Below, piece after piece: positions 1 to 8,302 of a stretch of 64,000 bases of DNA. This DNA is from Nodosilinea sp. PGN35 (GTDB lineage Bacteria; Cyanobacteriota; Cyanobacteriia; Phormidesmidales; Phormidesmidaceae), in assembly GCF_029109325.1 (NCBI RefSeq), contig NZ_JAQKQJ010000018.1, positions 372,001 to 436,000 of the forward strand. The letters are read 5' to 3'. Both the position numbers and the translations under genes were made by a program. Position 1 is the first letter of the stretch, and each line of letters starts with the position of its first letter. The notes below the pieces were generated by a model. The model did no database searches. It worked only from the letters and a program-made list of their open reading frames with translations, and was not told the DNA's origin.

Positions 1-2
1 CC

Positions 3-455
3 TTTGTGTGTCCGACGGAAATCGCGGCTTTTAGCGATCGCTACGGTGAATTCAAAGATCTAAATGCTGAGATTTTGGGCATCTCCGTGGACAGCGAGTT
101 TGCTCACCTGGCCTGGATTCAAACCGAACGCAAACTGGGTGGTGTGGGCGACCTTAACTACCCCCTAGTGTCTGACATCAAAAAAGAGATCAGTGCCGAC
201 TACAACGTACTCGACCCCGACAGCGGAGTGGCTCTGCGGGGGCTGTTTATTATTGACCGGGATGGAGTTATCCAGCATTCGACCATTAACAATTTGGCCT
301 TTGGGCGCAAAGTCGATGAGACGCTGAGGGTTTTGCAGGCTATTCAACATGTGCAGGCAAATCCCGACGAGGTCTGCCCGGTGGACTGGCAGCCCGGTGG
401 AAAAACAATGAACCCTGATCCGGTTAAGGCGCGGGAGTTTTTTGCTGGCGTCTAG
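3..455 (+). CDS. 2-Cys peroxiredoxin (5' end outside window)
   Basis: Thiol peroxidase that reduces H2O2 and organic peroxides, normally recycled by thioredoxin. The reading frame is open from base 3 and begins inside the peroxidatic-site motif F-V-C-P-T-E, so roughly the first 50 residues lie upstream of the window. The strand-forming G-L-F-I-I-D-R-D-G motif follows in mid-protein, and the resolving cysteine is in the C-terminal E-V-C-P-V-D-W motif with the usual tail. Both cysteines are therefore present and the enzyme should be a typical 2-Cys (Tsa/AhpC-like) peroxiredoxin, which cyanobacteria use against photosynthetic peroxides. A second redoxin-fold gene follows 44 bases later on the same strand. 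The family call is firm; only the N-terminus is unseen. Confidence 0.93.
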   Translation, partial: FVCPTEIAAFSDRYGEFKDLNAEILGISVDSEFAHLAWIQTERKLGGVGDLNYPLVSDIKKEISADYNVLDPDSGVALRGLFIIDRDGVIQHSTINNLAFGRKVDETLRVLQAIQHVQANPDEVCPVDWQPGGKTMNPDPVKAREFFAGV

Positions 456-499
456 GGCCGCAGCAGTGAGACTCGGCTGTTTTTTCAGGGATTGCTTCC

Positions 500-1036
500 A
501 TGGCTTCGACTGTACCCCGCTCCGACCTAGGGGGAGCCTGGCACCAGTGGGTACCGCTGCCCCCGCGCCTGGGTTTGCCTCTGGCGCAAATCCCTCCCGA
601 CTTTGCCCTGTGGGATGTCACCTACCGGCGCACTGTCCGGCTGGCTAACTATCGCGGCAAGCAGCCGGTGGTCTTGGTGTTTTGCCGCCTGCGCCCAGAG
701 CCGCTCTACAGTCCCCAGCGCTGGGCCTCGCTGGTAGCTCTCAATCGGGCCTACGACCAGTTCCGCAACGCTGGGGCCGAGGTGCTGCTGATTGGCAGTC
801 AGCCCCAGCGTCAGCTCCAGGCGGTGGTGGAGGACTTAAGCTTGACCGTGCCCCTGCTCTGCGATCCCAGTGGGGCTAGCTTTCGGGCCTACTCCACGGG
901 GCAGGCGTTGGGAGCCCCTTTGCCTGCCCAGTTTGTGCTCGATGCCCAGGGGCGACTGCGCCACTGTCGTCTGTTTTCGCTCCTGAACTCGACGGTGGAA
1001 CCGGCGGTGCTGCTGGCGGCTGTGGAAAGGCTGTAG
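500..1036 (+). CDS. Peroxiredoxin-like (AhpC/TSA fold) protein lacking a canonical catalytic motif
   Basis: A 178-aa protein with the redoxin layout: a segment like D-F-A-L-W-D-V near residue 34, a G-K-Q-P-V-V-L-V-F strand, an N-R-A-Y-D-Q-F helix, a strand ending in I-G, the P-L-L-C-D-P-S-G segment and F-V-L-D-A-Q-G near the end. Where peroxiredoxins have P-x-x-x-T-x-x-C, this one reads F-C-R-L-R-P-E-P, so the Thr/Cys/Arg site is not canonical. It may be a non-peroxidase relative or use another cysteine. It lies just downstream of the 2-Cys peroxiredoxin and converges with alr, leaving 15 bases between stops. Fold assignment is fairly sure; activity is not. Confidence 0.75.
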   Translation: MASTVPRSDLGGAWHQWVPLPPRLGLPLAQIPPDFALWDVTYRRTVRLANYRGKQPVVLVFCRLRPEPLYSPQRWASLVALNRAYDQFRNAGAEVLLIGSQPQRQLQAVVEDLSLTVPLLCDPSGASFRAYSTGQALGAPLPAQFVLDAQGRLRHCRLFSLLNSTVEPAVLLAAVERL

Positions 1037-1051
1037 GCTCGCTCTCTGACG

Positions 1052-2248
1052 TTATCCCTGGGGGGCAGCGGCGGCGGGCAGCGGCTGCTCTACGGCGATG
1101 CGGGGCAGGCGGTGCTTAAAGCTGCAAAGAATCTCCCAGCTGATGGTGTTAGCCATGGTGGCCCAATCGTCGGGGCCGATGGCGTGGTGGCCGTCGCGCC
1201 CCAGCAGGGTGACGACATCGCCTTCCCGGAGGTCGGGGATCCCGCTGACATCGAGCATCAGCTGATCCATGGTGATGGCACCGATCTGCTGGGCTAGACG
1301 GCCTTTGACCATGACCTGAAGGCGATTGGAGAGTACTCGCGGCACCCCGTCGGCATAGCCAATGCCCACTACGGCCAAGCGCAGGGGGCGATCGCACACA
1401 TACTGGTGGCCGTAGCTCACGCCCGTGCCCGCCGGCACGTCTTTGAGGTGGGTGATGCGAGCTTTGATCTGCATGACCGGTTGCAGATCGATGCGGGGTT
1501 GGAGATGGGGGGCTGGATAGAGACCATAGAGCCCCAGGCCAACCCGCACCAGGTCGTAGTGCAGGGCGGGGTCGGCCAGGGTGGCGGCGGTGTTGGCCAG
1601 GTGCAGCCGGGGGGGCAGCAACTGCTGCTGCCGCAGGTGCCCCAGGGCCGTGCTAAACCGCTGGCGCTGGCGCTGCATAATGGCGGGGTCGGGGCTGTCG
1701 GCGGTGGCCAGGTGGGAATAGAGGCTGTCGATTTTAAGGTGGGGCAGCTGGCGCACAAACCGGACGAAATCGACGGCTTCGGCCCAGGGAAACCCCAGGC
1801 GGCTCATGCCGGTGTCAATTTTGAGGTGAACGGCCACCGGTCGGGCGGCGGCCAGCCCGGAGAGGGTGTCGGAGAAGATCAGAGCCTGTTTGGGGTTTAC
1901 CAGGGTCGGCTGCAGCCGCCAGTGGGCGATCGCCTGCATTTCCTCGCTGCTGTTGACGGCCCCCATGACCAAAACCGGGGCCTGAATGCCCGCCACCCGC
2001 AGCTCAATGCCCTCGGGTACCGTAGCTACTCCCAGCCAGGCGGCCCCCGCTTGCAGCGCCGTCTGGGCTACGGTGACGGCACCGTGGCCGTAGGCGTCGG
2101 CCTTAACCACCGCCATCAGCTGGGTGGCTGTGGGCAGCAGCCCCCTAAACTGCCGCACGTTGTGTCGCAGCGCCGCCAGATTGATCTCGACCCAGGCCCG
2201 GCAGCAGCGCATGGGTTCCAGGCTTGGAGTTTGATCCCAACTCAGCAT
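1052..2248 (-). CDS. alr: Alanine racemase
   Basis: PLP-dependent interconversion of L- and D-alanine, supplying D-Ala for peptidoglycan. The PLP-binding lysine motif V-V-K-A-D-A-Y-G-H-G is at residues 47-56 with the lysine at 49; the second catalytic region V-S-Y-G-H-Q-Y is near residue 275, followed by G-I-G-Y-A-D-G. Length (398 aa) is normal. The ATG at 2248 is preceded by a Shine-Dalgarno-like AAGGAGAAG, which supports this start. It is transcribed away from the HNH gene and is probably a single-gene unit. A long open frame on the opposite strand here is only an antisense shadow. Confidence 0.96.
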   Translation of the reverse strand: MLSWDQTPSLEPMRCCRAWVEINLAALRHNVRQFRGLLPTATQLMAVVKADAYGHGAVTVAQTALQAGAAWLGVATVPEGIELRVAGIQAPVLVMGAVNSSEEMQAIAHWRLQPTLVNPKQALIFSDTLSGLAAARPVAVHLKIDTGMSRLGFPWAEAVDFVRFVRQLPHLKIDSLYSHLATADSPDPAIMQRQRQRFSTALGHLRQQQLLPPRLHLANTAATLADPALHYDLVRVGLGLYGLYPAPHLQPRIDLQPVMQIKARITHLKDVPAGTGVSYGHQYVCDRPLRLAVVGIGYADGVPRVLSNRLQVMVKGRLAQQIGAITMDQLMLDVSGIPDLREGDVVTLLGRDGHHAIGPDDWATMANTISWEILCSFKHRLPRIAVEQPLPAAAAPQG

Positions 2249-2303
2249 TGTGCTTCTCCTTTACCAGCGGGCCTAGCGACCCATCATAGCAACCGATCTG
2301 AAC

Positions 2304-2332
2304 CCCAGATCGCGTCGGCCCAGATCGCGTCG
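2304..2332. repeat. 14-bp tandem direct repeat between alr and the HNH gene
   Basis: The 14-mer CCCAGATCGCGTCG occurs twice at a 15-base period in the divergent promoter region of alr and the HNH gene. It may be an operator or simply slippage; nothing else supports a role. Confidence 0.4.
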
Positions 2333-2444
2333 CCCCTGACGGCGATCGCTGCTCTGGTGCAGTGTATCAGGGGGCAAAACCCTCAAATGAGCTTCTGTGC
2401 TACCATCGGTCTAATATTCTTTAGCCAATTATCCACGCATTCGA

Positions 2445-2945
2445 ATGGGTAAGGTTCTGGTGCTCAATGCCTCCTATGAACCGCTCAACATTACGAGCTG
2501 GCGTCGGGCGGTTGTTCTAATTATTAAGGGTAAGGCAGAGCGGGTTGAGCACAACGGCAAGTTTGTCTACGCCGATTTTCCGCTGCCAACGGTGATTCGC
2601 CTCCGCCACTATGTGCGGGTTCCCTACAAAGATATTCCGCTCACCCGGCGCAATCTGCTGCAGCGCGACAACCAGACCTGCCAGTACTGCGCCTACAGCG
2701 GCGATGGCCTCACCCTAGACCATGTAATACCGCGATCGCGCGGCGGTGGCGATACCTGGGAAAACATGGTTACCGCCTGCGTGCGCTGCAATGTCAAAAA
2801 GGGCAATCGCACGCCGCGAGAGGCCAACATGCCCCTCTTCAGTCAGCCCCGCAAACCCCACAGCAGCCTCTATTTCGAAGTGACGCGGCAGATCCACAGC
2901 GGCGTTCATCAGGAATGGAAAAAGTATGTCATTGGGATCTCATGA
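2445..2945 (+). CDS. HNH endonuclease family protein (LNASYEPLN type)
   Basis: A 166-aa protein with the N-terminal V-L-N-A-S-Y-E-P-L-N motif typical of a widespread cyanobacterial/actinobacterial HNH family. A zinc-binding C-Q-Y-C pair near residue 79, the catalytic L-D-H-V-I-P-R-S-R-G-G segment near residue 92 and a second C-V-R-C-N pair near 111 form a complete HNH nuclease core. Family members are predicted DNA endonucleases of unknown cellular role. The gene is divergent from alr and stands alone. The fold call is strong; substrate and function are unknown. Confidence 0.9.
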   Translation: MGKVLVLNASYEPLNITSWRRAVVLIIKGKAERVEHNGKFVYADFPLPTVIRLRHYVRVPYKDIPLTRRNLLQRDNQTCQYCAYSGDGLTLDHVIPRSRGGGDTWENMVTACVRCNVKKGNRTPREANMPLFSQPRKPHSSLYFEVTRQIHSGVHQEWKKYVIGIS

Positions 2946-3199
2946 CGGTATGCCATGACCCGATGACCGTTTATGTCAGACTCTATCCAGTGGCGCTAGC
3001 GGTTCCGCTGCAATTTGCAATAATAGAAAGACTACGGTGCCACTCACGCCGTTTTTGTATCGGCTTTGCACACAACTCACCGGCTGGCCGCTTTGAGTCT
3101 CCGACGCTGGAGTCTCTGGCTCTATGGGTGCCAGCCGGTGGCTTGGCATAGGGCTATAGCTACCTACCACCGAGCGCGCTGTCGCAGAAGGAACTGCCC

Positions 3200-4405
3200 A
3201 TGATGACGTTTAACTCAGGCTCTGAGACGGCTGAAGCCACCCTGGCCAACGGCGGCGGGATGATTTCTCTCGTGCCGCGCCCCGACAGCGACAGCGAGGT
3301 CGACGATCCGGTACAGGCGGTGCGCCGCCTGCTGGAGAACCACCGGGGGGAACGGCAGCTGGTGCTGCTGCAAGACTTTCCCGATCCCGATGCTCTGTCG
3401 TCGGCCTGGGCCTACAAACTGATCGCGCTCAACTACAAAATCGAGTGCGACATTATCTACGCAGGTACCCTTAGCCACCAGGAAAATATTGCCCTGGTGC
3501 GGCTGACGGGCCTGCCCGCTCGCCGCTGGCTGACCGCTGCCGACAGTTCTGGCCTGGCCGACTACCACGGTCTGGTGCTGGTCGATAACCAGGGCACCAC
3601 CAGCCAGCTCTACGAACAGCTGCGGGAGGCGGGGCTGCCCCTGGTGCTGGTGATTGATCACCACGCCCCTCAGTCTAAGCTGGATGCTGAGTACGTCGAT
3701 CTGCGGCCCCACATTCGGGCCACGGCGACCATCTTGACCCAGTATTTGCAGCAGGGATTGCTCAACCTCGATCGCAATGACAGCAAGCACACCAAGTGCG
3801 CCACCGCCCTCATGCACGGACTGCGGGCCGACACCAACCAGCTGATGCACGCCGGGGCCAGCGACTTCATGGCGGCGGCCTACCTCAGCCAGTTCTATGA
3901 CGGCCAGCTACTCAGCGCCGTGCTGCAGGCCTCGCGCTCGAAGCGGGTGATGGATGTGATCGAGCGATCGCTGCGCAACCGCAAGGTGCAAAACAACGTG
4001 TCCATCGCCGGGGTGGGCTATCTGCGCTATGACGATCGCGACGCTATCCCCCAGGCCGCCGACTTTCTCGTAACCGAAGAAAATGTGCACACTGCGGTAG
4101 TCTACGGCATTGTCCACGACGAAGACGAAGAGCGCGAAGTGGTGATTGGCTCCCTGCGCACCAGCAAAATTACCCTCGACCCTGACGAGTTCATTAAAGA
4201 AGCCTTTGGTCAGGACAGCGAGGGCCGTTTCTTTGGCGGCGGGCGATCGATGGCCGGGGGGTTTGAGATTCCGGTGGGCTTTTTGTCGGGGTTTTACGAA
4301 AACTCCGAGTACAACCGCCTCAAGTGGGACGTGTTTGACATTCAGATCAAGCAGAAGCTCTGGCGACTGGTTGACCCCGAAGAGGGCATCATCAACACCG
4401 ACTAG
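3200..4405 (+). CDS. DHH/DHHA1 family phosphoesterase (NrnA-like)
   Basis: A 401-aa DHH-superfamily phosphoesterase. The metal site is visible as D-F-P-D-P-D-A (59-65), V-D-N (128-130) and the signature D-H-H (153-155); the DHHA1 substrate-binding domain ends in G-G-G-R-S-M-A-G-G (346-354). Relatives such as NrnA and GdpP degrade short RNA, pAp or cyclic dinucleotides; which of these applies cannot be read here. The first 35 residues are low-complexity and may be a non-conserved extension. A purine-rich AGAAGGA lies upstream of the double ATG. No operon partner is evident. Confidence 0.88.
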   Translation: MMTFNSGSETAEATLANGGGMISLVPRPDSDSEVDDPVQAVRRLLENHRGERQLVLLQDFPDPDALSSAWAYKLIALNYKIECDIIYAGTLSHQENIALVRLTGLPARRWLTAADSSGLADYHGLVLVDNQGTTSQLYEQLREAGLPLVLVIDHHAPQSKLDAEYVDLRPHIRATATILTQYLQQGLLNLDRNDSKHTKCATALMHGLRADTNQLMHAGASDFMAAAYLSQFYDGQLLSAVLQASRSKRVMDVIERSLRNRKVQNNVSIAGVGYLRYDDRDAIPQAADFLVTEENVHTAVVYGIVHDEDEEREVVIGSLRTSKITLDPDEFIKEAFGQDSEGRFFGGGRSMAGGFEIPVGFLSGFYENSEYNRLKWDVFDIQIKQKLWRLVDPEEGIINTD

Positions 4406-4560
4406 GCCCCCCTCCAGCCGAGGGATGCCGTGCTGCCGACAAAAAAATTACCGAGAATTTAGGAAATTTCTGTAAAAGAAGATCCCTGCTCTATCCGGCG
4501 ACTGCAACCACCGTAGGGTGGCACTGCCCACCATCAGGGAGAAAGTTTTCAGAAGCCGCC

Positions 4561-4800
4561 TTAGGATGTTTTGGGTGGGCCGTTTTGGCGACGGTCTTCT
4601 AAGACAGCATTTAGCCAGGCTGCATCCTCTGGCGTCACTGGGGGTGTCGGAGCAGCCTGGTAGTCGATATCAACCTGGTATTTGGGCAAAAGTTGAGGGG
4701 TCAGGGTATCTGCCAAAGCCACAATCAACCGATTGTGCACCGTTGACCAGCGGTCAGGGTGTTCAAGGTAAGGATTCATCCCCGGAAATGGCGACCGCAT
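4561..4800 (-). pseudogene. DUF4058 family fragment (N-terminal piece only)
   Basis: The 79-aa frame begins M-R-S-P-F-P-G-M-N-P-Y-L-E, the hallmark start of cyanobacterial DUF4058 proteins, which are normally about 250 aa. The frame stops after residue 79 and no continuation is seen, so this is most likely a truncated remnant. The rest of 4406-4973 holds no other gene; near 4850-4885 short copies of CCTGACACC recur, a common kind of cyanobacterial intergenic repeat. Confidence 0.65.
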
Positions 4801-4973
4801 AGGCTGCTTACAGGAACCGACTAGTACCCTGAGGCATCAGTCAGCCAACCATTCCTGACACCTGACACCCGAGACCTGACACCCTCAGCAAGGGTGGCCA
4901 TATTTCTGCCAGGCAGTACTAGCCTCATTTTAAGCGGCGTTACAGCCAAACAGTTGGCGGCAGTGACAAGGTA

Positions 4974-7900
4974 CTACGGCTGTACCACCTCAGGGGCATC
5001 CACAGACTCTGGCATATCGATCGCCGCCCGCCGCTTGCCCCCACCAATGCCCCCGTGCAGCAGGGTATAAAAGCACGGAATAATAAACAGCGTCAGCACC
5101 GTGGCCAGGGACAGCCCCGAGAACACCACAATCCCCAGGGGCTGCAAGAACTCTGAGCCCTCGCCCACCCCCAGGGCCAACGGAAACAGGCCCAACACCG
5201 TGGTAAACGTGGTCATCAAAATGGGCCGCAGACGCCGAGGAGCGGCGCGCAGCATCGCCTCCTGGCGGGAACAGCCGGTGGTCTCGTAGATCTGGTTGGC
5301 CAGCTCCACCATGATGATGGCGTTGTTGACCACGATGCCCACCAGCAGCACGGCCCCCACTACCACGGTGGCCCCGATCGCCGTCTGGGTCAGAAACAGG
5401 CCCAAAATACCTCCGGCCAGGGCCAGGGGCACGGTGAGCATAATCACCAGGGGGTCAATCAGCGAGTTGTACTGCACCGCCATCACCACAAATACCAGGA
5501 AGGCGGCCAGGGCACCTAAGACCTTCAGCGAATCTTGCAGCTCCTGGTTGGTGGCGGCGGCGGAGCTGGGCAGTCGGGTCACGCCCTCGGGCAGGTCGAG
5601 CTCCGCAATAATCGCGTTGGCCTCGGCCAGGGCTGCCCCCAGGCTAGCTCCCTCCGCTAGGTCACCCGAAATTAAAAACACCTGGCGCTGGTTGATGCGC
5701 TGAATTTGCCCCGGGGCAGGGCCAAGGCCCACCTGGGCAATATCGCCCAGCTGTACCAGTTCGCCCCCGCCGGTAAACAGGGGAATATCCAAAAGCTGGG
5801 CCGATCGCTGCACGCTGCCCGGCTCCAGCTGCACCCTCACATCCACCAGGCGGCTGCCCCGCTGGAGTTGGGTGGGCACTGAGCCGTTGAGGGCCGTTTG
5901 AATCGTGTTGCCAATGTCCACCGACGAGAGCCCCAGGGCGGTGGCTCTGGCCCAATCCGGTAGAATCCGCACTTCTTCCTGGGGGTCTTCACCATCGGGG
6001 CGATAGCGGGCCAGGGTTGCCTGCTGGCCCAGGGCGGCGAGCACCTGCTCTCCGGCCGCAAAAAGGGCCTCGGCATCCTCTCCCTGCAGGCCCAGGTCAA
6101 GGTCGGCTCGCACTGGGGAGTTGGTTAAGTTCAGGCCCCGCACCGACTCGGGGCTGACGTTGATGCGGGTGCCCACCAGGGGCAACCGGCTGAGTTCGGC
6201 ATTGACGCGATCGACGTAGGCAACGGTGTTGGTGCCGGGCTGGAGGGTGATGGTGCTGCTGCCCCGCAGGGTGTTTTCGTTGGTGTTGGTGCCAAACAGT
6301 GAGCCCCCGGCGGTGGTGAATACGTAGCTGGTTTCGGGCTGGGCCAGCAGCACGTCGTCGACGGCCTGCATGACCCGCTGGTTGGCCTCAACGGTGGTAC
6401 CCGGGGGGAGGTTGACGTTTACCCGAGCCTGGCCGGTGCTGATGCGGGGCAAAATTTCCTGGGGAATCTGGCCCACCATCAAATAGCTGCCGCCGCCAAA
6501 CACCAGCAGTGCTGCGGCAATCACCAGCAGCCGCTGCCGCAGCACCTGCCGCAGGATGCCACCGTAGCCGAGGGTAATGCCCTCCAGACGGCTGTTGAAC
6601 CAGCGAAAGGGGCCCCAGCTTTGCAGCGACCGGGTGCTGCGCCCCATGATCAGCCGCGAGGCCAGGGTGGGCACTACGGTGAGCGCCACCACCAGCGATG
6701 CCGCCACGGAAAAGCTAATCGTCAAAATCAGCTCGTTAAACACCAGGGAGATAATGCCGCCGATGAGCAAAAAGGGCAGTACGGCGACCAGGTTGGTGGT
6801 GGTTGAAGCCAGCAGGGCGCTCTCCAGCTCTTGGCTGCTCGCTTCGGCCTGAAAGATGGCTTCTTGCACGCTGTGGCGCTCTCCCTGGCGCGATCGCTCC
6901 ATTTCTTCGGCCCGGTTGGCCATATTCTCGAGCATCACGATGGAGTTATCCACCACAATGCCCACTCCCAGGGCCAGCCCGCCGAGGCTAAAGATATTCA
7001 GCGACAGGCCAAACAGCCCCATCAACACCAGGGCAACCAGGGTGGCCAGGGGAATGGCGGTGACAATGATAAACGTCTGCCGCAGCGACCCCAAAAAGAG
7101 CAATACGACAACACCGGCCAGGGCTGCGCCGGTCAGACCGGCCATAGCCACATTCTGAATGGAGTTGCGAATAAACCGAGACTCGTCAAGGGTGGCGGTC
7201 ATATCCATGCCCTCGGGCATGAGCCCCGACTGGCGCATTTCGTCGAGTTTGGCTTTGACGCCATCGACCACGTCGATGGTGTTGGCGTCGGGCTGTTTTT
7301 GAATGCTCACCTTGACCGCTGGCTGGCCGTTGAGCCGCACGGCAATGCGCTGCTCTTCGGTGCCGTCATTGACGGTGGCCACATCGCGCAGATAGACCTG
7401 CTGGGGAGGGGCGGTGCCGGGCACGGTAATCGCCAGGTCTTGGATCTCGCCCGCCGACTGAAAGCGGCCCACCAGTCGGGTCAGGGTTTCTTCGCTGCCG
7501 CCGCGCAGGCGACCGCCCGACACGTCCTGGTTGCGATCGCGCAGCGCATCAATCACGTCGGATACACCAATGCCAGCGGCCTGCAACCGGCGCAGATCGA
7601 GGTTGATCTGCACCTCTTCGTTCACCCCGCCTGAGACATCGGCACTGGCCACGCCGGGCACCTGCTGGAGTTCCCGCTCTAGCTCTTCTTCGGCAAAAAT
7701 GCGCAGCGCCTGGGGGCTGAGGTCAGCGGAGGTCAGCGCCATCTCGTAGACCGGCAGCTGGGAGGGGTCGGCCTTAAATAGTCGCGGGGTTTCGATCTCC
7801 TCGGGCAGGGCGCTGCGGGCGCGGTTCAGGGCGGCGGTGGCGTCGTTGAGCGCCTGGTCGATATTGCCCCCCGGCTCAAAGAACAGGTCGATACTGACCT

Positions 7901-8195
7901 GCCCTTCCCGCGTTTGAGAAAACACCTGCACGACCCCCTCCGTAGCCGACAGCGCCTCTTCGAGGGGGCGGGTGATTTCGTCTACGGCGACCTCGGGCGA
8001 TAGACCTGGGGCATCGCCCCGCACGCCAATGCGGGGATAGGTAATCGAGGGCAACAGGTCAACGGGCAGCTGTGTGGTAATGAAAAAGCCCATCACCAGC
8101 ACCGTCAGCCCCAGCATGAGGGTGCCAATGTGCCGTCGAATGGCCAAGCCGCTGATGCTAAAGCTGCTTTTCGGAAAGGAGGAGGGGGTAGTCAT
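4974..8195 (-). CDS. RND efflux permease (HAE-1/AcrB-like)
   Basis: Inner-membrane proton/drug antiporter of the resistance-nodulation-division superfamily; 1,073 aa, with two halves each of six membrane segments and a large periplasmic loop. An N-terminal membrane anchor is followed by the Q-L-P-V-D-L-L-P-S-I-T-Y-P segment typical of HAE-1 pumps. The TM4 relay reads G-I-V-V-D-N-S-I-V, with one Asp where AcrB has Asp-Asp; Asn at the second position occurs in many HAE-1 relatives. The C-terminal half repeats the pattern with G-I-V-V-N-N-A-I-I-M. It lies directly downstream of the HlyD-type adaptor on the same strand and should form the pump with it. No outer-membrane factor gene is in the window. 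Confidence 0.94.
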   Translation of the reverse strand: MTTPSSFPKSSFSISGLAIRRHIGTLMLGLTVLVMGFFITTQLPVDLLPSITYPRIGVRGDAPGLSPEVAVDEITRPLEEALSATEGVVQVFSQTREGQVSIDLFFEPGGNIDQALNDATAALNRARSALPEEIETPRLFKADPSQLPVYEMALTSADLSPQALRIFAEEELERELQQVPGVASADVSGGVNEEVQINLDLRRLQAAGIGVSDVIDALRDRNQDVSGGRLRGGSEETLTRLVGRFQSAGEIQDLAITVPGTAPPQQVYLRDVATVNDGTEEQRIAVRLNGQPAVKVSIQKQPDANTIDVVDGVKAKLDEMRQSGLMPEGMDMTATLDESRFIRNSIQNVAMAGLTGAALAGVVVLLFLGSLRQTFIIVTAIPLATLVALVLMGLFGLSLNIFSLGGLALGVGIVVDNSIVMLENMANRAEEMERSRQGERHSVQEAIFQAEASSQELESALLASTTTNLVAVLPFLLIGGIISLVFNELILTISFSVAASLVVALTVVPTLASRLIMGRSTRSLQSWGPFRWFNSRLEGITLGYGGILRQVLRQRLLVIAAALLVFGGGSYLMVGQIPQEILPRISTGQARVNVNLPPGTTVEANQRVMQAVDDVLLAQPETSYVFTTAGGSLFGTNTNENTLRGSSTITLQPGTNTVAYVDRVNAELSRLPLVGTRINVSPESVRGLNLTNSPVRADLDLGLQGEDAEALFAAGEQVLAALGQQATLARYRPDGEDPQEEVRILPDWARATALGLSSVDIGNTIQTALNGSVPTQLQRGSRLVDVRVQLEPGSVQRSAQLLDIPLFTGGGELVQLGDIAQVGLGPAPGQIQRINQRQVFLISGDLAEGASLGAALAEANAIIAELDLPEGVTRLPSSAAATNQELQDSLKVLGALAAFLVFVVMAVQYNSLIDPLVIMLTVPLALAGGILGLFLTQTAIGATVVVGAVLLVGIVVNNAIIMVELANQIYETTGCSRQEAMLRAAPRRLRPILMTTFTTVLGLFPLALGVGEGSEFLQPLGIVVFSGLSLATVLTLFIIPCFYTLLHGGIGGGKRRAAIDMPESVDAPEVVQP

Positions 8196-8217
8196 GGTGG
8201 GAGGAGGTGAGGGGCGC

Positions 8218-8299
8218 GTTAGTTTTGAGTTTTGAGTGCTTAGTTTTGAGTTTGCTTGAATTGCTCAACTCAAAATTCAAAACTTAAAATTCAAAACTT
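8218..8299. repeat. AT-rich inverted repeat between adaptor and permease genes
   Basis: Copies of AGTTTTGAG on the left half are matched by copies of CTCAAAA and TTCAAAACTT on the right half, so the 80-base gap could fold into a long imperfect hairpin. Similar AAAATTCAAAAC repeats are common between cyanobacterial genes. It could process or attenuate the adaptor-permease transcript. Confidence 0.55.
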
Positions 8300-8302
8300 C
8301 AT

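Noticed and set aside
1406..2452. 348-codon open frame on the plus strand
   Set aside because: Entirely antisense to alr; Gly/Gln/His-rich shadow composition typical of high-GC antisense frames.
3215..3850. 211-codon minus-strand frame across the DHH gene
   Set aside because: Antisense shadow; the DHH frame has all family motifs.
6831..7634. 267-codon plus-strand frame across the RND permease
   Set aside because: Antisense shadow of a clear RND gene; no start context or protein-like motifs.
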